Under the pieces are notes generated by a model, which was given only the letters and a program-made list of their open reading frames with translations, was not told the origin of the DNA and made no database searches. The position numbers and the translations under genes are program-made. This document shows positions 1 to 4,349 of a DNA stretch of 5,342 nt, in pieces; the first letter of the stretch is position 1; the number at the start of each line of letters is the position of its first letter. This DNA comes from Candidatus Mesolinea sp. UBA5823 (lineage in GTDB: Bacteria > Chloroflexota > Anaerolineae > Anaerolineales > Anaerolineaceae), in the NCBI GenBank assembly GCA_002417685.1, contig DICP01000113.1, positions 28,924-34,265 on the forward strand, in the 5' to 3' direction.

Positions 1-705
1 GATAATTTCGGAAAGTACAATAGCAGGGTTAGCAACTACGCCGCCAAAAAGCCCAGAGTGTAAATCTGCTTTAGGCCCATCGATGCGAACCTCAAAGTAG
101 ACCAATCCACGTAAGCCGTAGACGATTGTAGGCAAATCAGGTCCAACCATGCCGGCATCAGGGTTGAGCACCATGCTGCAAGCCAGCAATTCTCGGTGTG
201 AAGCGATAAATGCTTCCAAAGAAGGTGAACCGATTTCCTCTTCACCTTCGAAGAGAAACTTGAGGTTGAGTGGCAGCTCTGTAGTTTTAACGATGCTATC
301 AACCGCGCTTAGAACTGCCATCACCTGCCCTTTCATATCAGACGCCCCTCTGGCAATGAGATAATCGCCTTCGAGGGTAGGCTCAAAAGGCGGGCTTTTC
401 CATTCATCCAGTGGAGCTACAGGCTGTACGTCATAGTGCCCATAGATCAACAAAGTAGGTGCATTAGGCTTCGAAGAGCGTTTTTCCGCGAACAAAATCG
501 GGTGCATCGGGGTAGGAAAGACCTCAACACGGTCTGTGCCGAGGTTTTTTAATTGGTCCACCAGAAAATCACAGGCGCGCTGCATATCCGCTTTATGGTC
601 AGGATCGGTAGAAACCGAGGGAATGCGAAGGAAATCCTTGTATCGAGAGAGATATTCATCAAAATGGGCTTGAAAAAATTCCAAAGGAAACGATAGTGTT
701 TGCAT
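1..705 (-). CDS. M20-family metallodipeptidase (3' end outside window)
   Basis: Zinc-dependent cytoplasmic exopeptidase of the M20 dipeptidase/carnosinase-like group, expected to hydrolyse dipeptides or related amides. The 235 visible residues are the N-terminal half of a family usually about 450-470 residues long, and the frame is open at the left edge. Visible motifs in order are YGHYDVQP (88-95, metal ligand H90 and D92), ARGASDMKGQ (118-127, bridging D123), EGEEEIGS (153-160, general base and ligand E156/E157), NPD (181-183, D183 as likely zinc ligand), YGLRG (196-200) and DLHSGLFGG (214-222), which opens the lid/dimerisation domain. The last metal-binding His lies beyond the window. The ATG at 705 is the only credible start: AAGGA sits six bases upstream, and an in-frame stop lies 33 bases upstream. 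Close relatives usually have DDKG where this has DMKG, a form common in ArgE/DapE relatives. The gene is divergent from the aminotransferase. Family is certain; exact substrate is not. Confidence 0.94.
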   Translation of the reverse strand, partial: MQTLSFPLEFFQAHFDEYLSRYKDFLRIPSVSTDPDHKADMQRACDFLVDQLKNLGTDRVEVFPTPMHPILFAEKRSSKPNAPTLLIYGHYDVQPVAPLDEWKSPPFEPTLEGDYLIARGASDMKGQVMAVLSAVDSIVKTTELPLNLKFLFEGEEEIGSPSLEAFIASHRELLACSMVLNPDAGMVGPDLPTIVYGLRGLVYFEVRIDGPKADLHSGLFGGVVANPAIVLSEII

Positions 706-797
706 GGTTAATCCTTGTACGAAAGTTGTTCCTGATTATATGCGATTTAGGGGTGAATTGTGATAGCATAGATATGTACTCATAAAAGGAGCGGTAG
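706..797. other. Divergent intergenic region, dipeptidase / aminotransferase
   Basis: This 92-bp gap separates two divergent genes. Besides the minus-strand promoter it holds the plus-strand ribosome site AAAGGAG at 785-791, six bases before the aminotransferase ATG. No plus-strand promoter is clear. TTGTGA at 758-763 resembles a -35, but its matching -10 position (CATAAA, 781-786) overlaps the ribosome site. TAGCAT at 764-769 is a weaker -10 candidate. No operator-like inverted repeat was seen. Confidence 0.5.
735..764 (-). promoter_or_regulatory. Probable promoter of the M20 dipeptidase gene
   Basis: On the minus strand a perfect TATAAT lies at 740-735. ATCACA, matching four of six bases of the -35 consensus, lies at 764-759 with an 18-bp spacer. 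Transcription would begin near 728, leaving a leader of about 23 bases that contains the AAGGA ribosome site at 716-712. The -10 element is convincing and the -35 is weak. Confidence 0.6.
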
Positions 798-2135
798 ATG
801 GAAACGGACGATTTTTTGGCGCGGTCGCTTAAGCACAACTTTTGGACATGGTCTGCACAGCGCAACCCGGATGTAATTCCTGTTGAAAAAGCCGATGGCG
901 TGTATTTCTGGGAACCTTCCGGAAAGCGTTACTTAGATTTCAACTCGATGGTAATGTGTGTCAATATCGGGCACGGCAATCGTACGGTGCAAGAGGCAAT
1001 GATCCGCCAAATTCGTGAGCTTACTTTTGCAGGTCCGCATATGGCGACTAAAGTACGCGCTGAGTTAGGAGAAAAATTAGCGACTCTGCTGCCAACTGGC
1101 TTGGACCGATTTCTCTACACCCTCGGTGGCTCAGAAGCAAATGAAAACGCTATCAAATTAGCACGGGATTACCGCGGCAAGTTCAAGATATTGACCCGCT
1201 ACCGCTCCTATCACGGCGCTACGATGGGTTCGATGGCGCTAAGCGGCGATTACCGCCGCCTGCATTGGGAACCCCTGACCATGCCAGGCGTGGTACATTT
1301 TGAAGACCCTTATCCTTACCGCTCACCATTCTTCCCAGATGGTCAGGCGGTAGATGAACAGTATTTTAGCCAGGTTTACCTAGACCATCTTGAAGATATT
1401 ATCCGCGGAGAAGGACCAGAAACGATTGCCGCTGTGCTAATCGAGACGGTTACAGGCACGAATGGCATCTTGGTGCCACCGCAAGGCTACCTGAAGGGTT
1501 TACGCGCCCTTTGTGACCACTATGGCATTCTGCTGATTACTGATGAAGTTATGGCAGGCTTTGGACGCACCGGCAGGTGGTTTGCATTCCAAAACTGGGA
1601 TATCGTTCCGGATATCGTCACGATGGCAAAAGGACTCACCTCAGGTTATGCCCCTTTGGGGGCGGTTGCAATGAAATCCGAAATTGCGGATTCTTTCAAT
1701 GACAAAATGTATTTCGGTGGTCTGACTTATAACGGACATCCGGTTTCGCTGGCGGCAGCCTTGGCGAACATTGAGGTTATTGAACAAGAAGGCTTACTGG
1801 AAAACACCCAGAAACGCGGAGAAACATTGAAAAACCTGCTTGCTGAAATGAAGGCAAAGCACATATGTGTGGGAGATGTCCGCTCCATCGGGCTTTTTGG
1901 CGCAATTGAGCTGGTGCGCGACCGCCAGACGAGAGAGCCGCTTACGCCCACAGCTCAACCCCTGACCGCAACGATGAAAAAGGTTAAGGACTATTTACGT
2001 GCGCATGGGCTGTATATTAACAACACTTTCCATATATTGCTTATCATCCCTCCTTTGATTATCACTGATGAGCAGCTGCGCGAAGGCTTTGCTATCATTG
2101 ATGAAGCTTTAACCTTAGCCGATGCCGACCTGTAA
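798..2135 (+). CDS. Class III PLP-dependent aminotransferase
   Basis: Pyridoxal-phosphate transaminase of fold type I, class III (omega-aminotransferase group), moving an amino group between an amine or omega-amino acid and a keto acid such as pyruvate, probably in the cytoplasm. The 445 residues are full length for the family. Visible features are GGSEAN (110-115, cofactor phosphate binding), YHG (138-140, ring stacking), ETVTGTNGI (216-224, with the conserved Glu), ITDEVMAGFGRTG (247-259, D249 pairs with the pyridine nitrogen), MAKGLTSG (276-283, K278 as Schiff-base lysine) and LTYNGHP (309-315, T310 contacting the phosphate from the partner subunit). The start has AAAGGAG six bases upstream. 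The ETVTGTNGI and TYNGHP signatures recall the branch often labelled taurine-pyruvate or generic 'aspartate aminotransferase family', from memory only, so no symbol is given. It leads a probable two-gene transcript with trxB and diverges from a dipeptidase, which fits amino-acid catabolism without proving it. Confidence 0.95.
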   Translation: METDDFLARSLKHNFWTWSAQRNPDVIPVEKADGVYFWEPSGKRYLDFNSMVMCVNIGHGNRTVQEAMIRQIRELTFAGPHMATKVRAELGEKLATLLPTGLDRFLYTLGGSEANENAIKLARDYRGKFKILTRYRSYHGATMGSMALSGDYRRLHWEPLTMPGVVHFEDPYPYRSPFFPDGQAVDEQYFSQVYLDHLEDIIRGEGPETIAAVLIETVTGTNGILVPPQGYLKGLRALCDHYGILLITDEVMAGFGRTGRWFAFQNWDIVPDIVTMAKGLTSGYAPLGAVAMKSEIADSFNDKMYFGGLTYNGHPVSLAAALANIEVIEQEGLLENTQKRGETLKNLLAEMKAKHICVGDVRSIGLFGAIELVRDRQTREPLTPTAQPLTATMKKVKDYLRAHGLYINNTFHILLIIPPLIITDEQLREGFAIIDEALTLADADL

Positions 2136-2150
2136 GCATAGAAACAAAAC

Positions 2151-2156
2151 AGAGGA
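2151..2156 (+). promoter_or_regulatory. Ribosome binding site of trxB, long spacing
   Basis: AGAGGA lies 11 bases before the trxB ATG at 2168, longer than the usual 5-9. The nearer ATG at 2157 is in another frame and abuts the site, so it does not compete well. The 32-bp gap after the aminotransferase stop has no terminator or promoter, supporting co-transcription. Confidence 0.55.
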
Positions 2157-2167
2157 ATGCCAAATAC

Positions 2168-3100
2168 ATGGATGCAACTGAACATGAAAAGATAATCATT
2201 ATTGGGGGAGGACCAGCTGGCTTGACTGCTGCTTTATACGCTGCCAGGGCAGAGCTCCAGCCGCTGGTCTTCACCGGGATGACGCTTTACGGTCAAGTTT
2301 CTCAAACTGATTTAATCGAAAATTATCCTGGTTTTCCGGAAGGAATAACCGGGATGGAGATAGGAGAGCAATTTGAGAAACAAGCTGTTCGTTTTGGTGC
2401 GCGCGTCCTCCTTGAACCAGTTGAGTCAGTGGATCTTCTCCAAAGCCCCTTTTTGGTTAAAACTTACACTAAGACCTATGAAGCTGAAACGCTCATCTTG
2501 GCGATGGGTTCTGATCACAAAAAATTGGAAGTGCCCGGAGAAGCTGAGTTTGCTGGCAAAGGTGTCTCTTATTGTGCCACCTGTGATGGTTTTTTTTATC
2601 GAGGGAAGGATATACACGTTGTCGGTGGGGGTGATAGCGCAATAGAAGAAGCCCTATTTCTGACCAGGTTTGCCAACAGCGTCACCATCATTCACCGCCG
2701 CGATGCGCTCCGGGCAAGTCCACTTTTGGAAAGGCGTGCCAGAGGGAATCCTAAAATACGCTTTTTGTGGGATACCGTGGTTGAAGAAATTAAGGGCCAG
2801 GAAAAAGTGCAGAGCCTAAGTTTGCGCAACGTAAAAACTGCCCGTCAATTCGAAGTTTCAACCGATGGTGTTTTTATCTCCATCGGTCATGTGCCTAACA
2901 ACGCCTTGATTGCAGACCAAGTGGAGCTGGATGACAATGGTTATGTGCGCGTAGATTGGCTGATGCGCACTAGTGTTCCCGGTGTGTTTGCCGCTGGCGA
3001 GATTGCTGATCCGTACTATCGTCAGATTATCACATCAGCCGCTATGGGAGCAGCCGCTGCGCTCCAGGCAGATTGTTACCTAAACGAACAAAATCCGTAG
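2168..3100 (+). CDS. trxB: Thioredoxin reductase (NADPH, FAD)
   Basis: Low-molecular-weight flavoprotein that passes electrons from NADPH through FAD and a redox disulfide to thioredoxin in the cytoplasm. The 310 residues match the usual length. Domain order is the FAD Rossmann motif GGGPAG (13-18), the ENYPGFPEG segment (51-59), the active-site CATC (C136, C139), the NADPH Rossmann motif GGGDSA (153-158), and HRRDALRAS (176-184), whose R177, R178 and R182 are the residues that normally select NADPH over NADH. The C-terminal FAD segment GVFAAGEIADPYYRQ (272-286) leads into the helix ending the protein. Two departures from the usual pattern are seen: Glu278 replaces the near-invariant Asp of the AAGD motif that holds the FAD ribityl chain, and Tyr41 replaces the first Gly of GGQ. 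The protein otherwise looks intact. It follows the aminotransferase by 32 bp and ends 13 bp from the convergent LysM gene. No thioredoxin gene is in the window. Confidence 0.95.
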   Translation: MDATEHEKIIIIGGGPAGLTAALYAARAELQPLVFTGMTLYGQVSQTDLIENYPGFPEGITGMEIGEQFEKQAVRFGARVLLEPVESVDLLQSPFLVKTYTKTYEAETLILAMGSDHKKLEVPGEAEFAGKGVSYCATCDGFFYRGKDIHVVGGGDSAIEEALFLTRFANSVTIIHRRDALRASPLLERRARGNPKIRFLWDTVVEEIKGQEKVQSLSLRNVKTARQFEVSTDGVFISIGHVPNNALIADQVELDDNGYVRVDWLMRTSVPGVFAAGEIADPYYRQIITSAAMGAAAALQADCYLNEQNP

Positions 3101-3113
3101 GAGTCTGAGCTTA
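3101..3113. other. Convergent 13-bp junction without visible terminator
   Basis: The trxB stop at 3098-3100 and the LysM-gene stop at 3114-3116 face each other across 13 bases. A second TAA (3111-3113, minus strand) directly follows the LysM stop. No GC-rich stem with a T-run was found here or in the flanking gene ends, so any termination is factor-dependent or occurs within the opposite gene. Confidence 0.6.
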
Positions 3114-4259
3114 TTAAGGCGTTGGCGTAATGACAGTGCCGGTACCCATCCAGCTGAAAACGCGCTTTTCGCTCTCGTAACCCGCAAGCTCATAAATAGG
3201 ATTACTGCCACCAGAATTGATCTGACGCGCTACCGTTACGGACCATTGGAAAATATGGGGAGTGGCATCCAACGGTCTATATGTGCTGGGGAGGATGTAT
3301 TTGGTATCCTGCACGTATTCGACAACAACGATGCCATTTCCAGCGGTAAGGTCTTCTACGGTCACGCGGTAGAGCTCATTCTCTCGTAAATCTGCTACCG
3401 AAGCCCATTGGAGGGTGATTGCATTAGTAGCAGCGTTGAAAGCGGCACCAGAGCGTGGCAGCAACAAATTGGGGGCTGGATACGGCGGCGCTGGGGTTGC
3501 TGTGGGCGTCGGTCCAGCGGTCGGTTTACGCTCACACAAAGGGATTATCAGCGGCATGCCCTCATAGACAACATCGTTGCTCATGCGGTTATATTCGCGG
3601 ATTGCAGCCATCGTCACGTTGTAGTTCATCGCAATGCTACTCAGTGTCCAGCCAGCTTCCACTGTGATCGTAATCGTTTGGCAGTCCGATTCAGCGGTTT
3701 CGGCTGCTGTGGATGTGGGTTGGGGTGAGGGGGTCGGGGTGGGCTGCGGAATTTTGAGCACATCCCCTTCTTTGATGGTACAGTTGGCATCCAAGTTGTT
3801 TTCCCTGATGATACTTTGCACGGAGACTCCAAATAGTGCTGCAATGGAAGAACAATAATCCGTATTCTTTACCACGTATTCTAGCGGCGGAAGAGGCGTC
3901 CATGTCGGCATTGGTGTGGGGGTCAGCGTAGTTGTTGGGGTCAGCGTGATAGTTGCGGTTGATGTCGGTGTGTTTTCTTCGGGGGCTGCTGCCCCAAGTG
4001 TCTCCGTTGGCGTTTGCAAAAGTACGAAAACCAACACACCTAGTAAAGCGACAAAAACTAGCCCAAGGGCAATTGCCACCGGCAGCTTCAGGCGGATTTC
4101 AGGCGTTTGTTTACTAGCAGAAAGAGTATCTGCTTTTTTTGTTGAAGCCGTGGCGCTCAGCTGGGCTCCACAAACCAGGCAACGGGTTGCATTTTCGCTC
4201 ACGCGTGTACCGCAAACGGGGCAGATTTTTGTGTTTTTAGTTTCTTTATCTTGTTTCAT
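3114..4259 (-). CDS. Membrane-anchored zinc-ribbon / double LysM / Ig-like envelope protein
   Basis: A 381-residue modular protein of no named family. It starts with a zinc ribbon (CPVC at 13-16, CLVC at 27-30), then a charged linker and one transmembrane helix (about 58-82). Outside the membrane come a Thr/Pro linker (97-125), LysM 1 (about 127-171), a second linker (171-186), LysM 2 (about 197-241), a third linker (246-263) and an Ig/FN3-like beta domain (about 265-372). It ends in ITPTP and tandem TAA stops. LysM domains bind peptidoglycan-type glycans, so the likely role is a wall-binding membrane protein with its N-terminus in the cytoplasm; this is inference. Cysteines C136/C160 in LysM 1 and C193/C242 around LysM 2 could form disulfides. 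The ATG at 4259 is chosen because GGAAAG lies six bases upstream; the ATG at 4262 is only three bases away. A GTG at 4289 lies upstream of the predicted transcript start and is rejected. Such Thr/Pro-linked LysM proteins are common in Chloroflexi. Confidence 0.92.
   Translation of the reverse strand: MKQDKETKNTKICPVCGTRVSENATRCLVCGAQLSATASTKKADTLSASKQTPEIRLKLPVAIALGLVFVALLGVLVFVLLQTPTETLGAAAPEENTPTSTATITLTPTTTLTPTPMPTWTPLPPLEYVVKNTDYCSSIAALFGVSVQSIIRENNLDANCTIKEGDVLKIPQPTPTPSPQPTSTAAETAESDCQTITITVEAGWTLSSIAMNYNVTMAAIREYNRMSNDVVYEGMPLIIPLCERKPTAGPTPTATPAPPYPAPNLLLPRSGAAFNAATNAITLQWASVADLRENELYRVTVEDLTAGNGIVVVEYVQDTKYILPSTYRPLDATPHIFQWSVTVARQINSGGSNPIYELAGYESEKRVFSWMGTGTVITPTP
3717..3743 (+). 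repeat. G-rich tract with quadruplex pattern
   Basis: Five guanine runs of 3, 4, 5, 4 and 3 bases occur on the plus strand, separated by loops of 2, 3, 2 and 1 bases. This satisfies the classic quadruplex pattern (four or more runs of at least three G, loops of 1-7). The strand is the template strand of the LysM gene, so the mRNA carries the C-rich complement encoding Pro/Thr linker residues 173-181. Pattern is seen directly; folding is inferred. Confidence 0.75.
3919..3954. repeat. Two-copy imperfect 18-bp tandem repeat
   Basis: GGGGTCAGCGT occurs at 3919-3929 and again at 3937-3947, giving two 18-bp units with divergent tails. On the minus strand this encodes the repeated TLTP steps (residues 105-108 and 111-114) of the first Thr/Pro linker of the LysM protein. 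It is a simple coding repeat consistent with linker growth by slippage or duplication. Confidence 0.65.
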
Positions 4260-4265
4260 CATGAT

Positions 4266-4271
4266 CTTTCC
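4266..4271 (-). promoter_or_regulatory. Ribosome binding site deciding the LysM-gene start
   Basis: GGAAAG on the minus strand ends six bases before the ATG at 4259 and three bases before the ATG at 4262. The spacing favours 4259, although the two adjacent ATG codons change the protein by one Met only. Confidence 0.6.
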
Positions 4272-4280
4272 AGAAAAGTG

Positions 4281-4309
4281 AGTATACACAGCGACGGTTA
4301 AACTGGCAA
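4281..4309 (-). promoter_or_regulatory. Strong sigma-70-type promoter of the LysM gene
   Basis: On the minus strand TTGCCA (4309-4304) and TATACT (4286-4281) each match the -35 and -10 consensus at five of six bases, with an ideal 17-bp spacer. Transcription would start near 4274, leaving a leader of about 15 bases that holds the GGAAAG ribosome site and leads to the ATG at 4259. This position rules out the upstream GTG at 4289 as a start on this transcript. Confidence 0.72.
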
Positions 4310-4337
4310 GCCAAATGCGCTCAGGTCACCAGGCTGA

Positions 4338-4349
4338 TAAAATAAAACT
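4338..4349 (+). promoter_or_regulatory. -10 element for probable leaderless hemW transcript
   Basis: TAAAAT (five of six to consensus) at 4338-4343 is followed by six bases and then the hemW GTG at 4350, so the expected first transcribed base is the G of the start codon. No Shine-Dalgarno sequence precedes the start at usable distance (the nearest AGG ends 16 bases before it). No good -35 was found 16-18 bp upstream. Tight -10-to-start spacing with no ribosome site is the usual mark of leaderless genes. Confidence 0.5.

Larger units (their letters stand above)
4260..4349. other. Compact divergent promoter region, LysM gene / hemW
   Basis: Ninety bases hold the minus-strand LysM promoter and ribosome site on the left and the hemW -10 on the right; the -35 of one and the -10 of the other are 28 bp apart. 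A short imperfect dyad (TCAG at 4321-4324 and CTGA at 4334-4337) lies between them but is too weak to call an operator. Confidence 0.6.

Noticed and set aside
36..302. Minus-strand 88-codon frame within the dipeptidase region
   Set aside because: It overlaps, in another frame, the dipeptidase frame, which carries all the M20 motifs.
758..786. TTGTGA and CATAAA with 17-bp spacing as an aminotransferase promoter
   Set aside because: The -10 would overlap the AAAGGAG ribosome site and transcription would start at about the fifth base before the ATG, wasting a good Shine-Dalgarno.
2157..2195. Short 12-codon frame starting at the ATG at 2157 as a leader peptide
   Set aside because: The AGAGGA site abuts its ATG with no spacing, and the frame shows no attenuator-like residues or hairpin.
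2373..2645. Plus-strand 90-codon frame inside trxB
   Set aside because: Out-of-frame overlap with a well-supported thioredoxin reductase and no recognisable domain.
3408..4281. Open plus-strand frames opposite the LysM gene (3408-3728, 3634-3858, 3916-4281)
   Set aside because: They are antisense shadows of the Pro/Thr-rich coding sequence; their Gly/Val/Cys-rich translations match no domain and lack convincing starts.
4260..4289. Upstream GTG start at 4289 for the LysM protein, adding ten residues (through the ATG at 4262)
   Set aside because: It lies inside the promoter spacer next to the TATACT -10, upstream of the predicted transcript start, and has no ribosome site. The ATG at 4259 has both.
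4321..4337. TCAG / CTGA dyad and the inner GGTCACC as an operator
   Set aside because: Arms are four bases or fewer, the two symmetric elements have different centres, and such matches are expected by chance.
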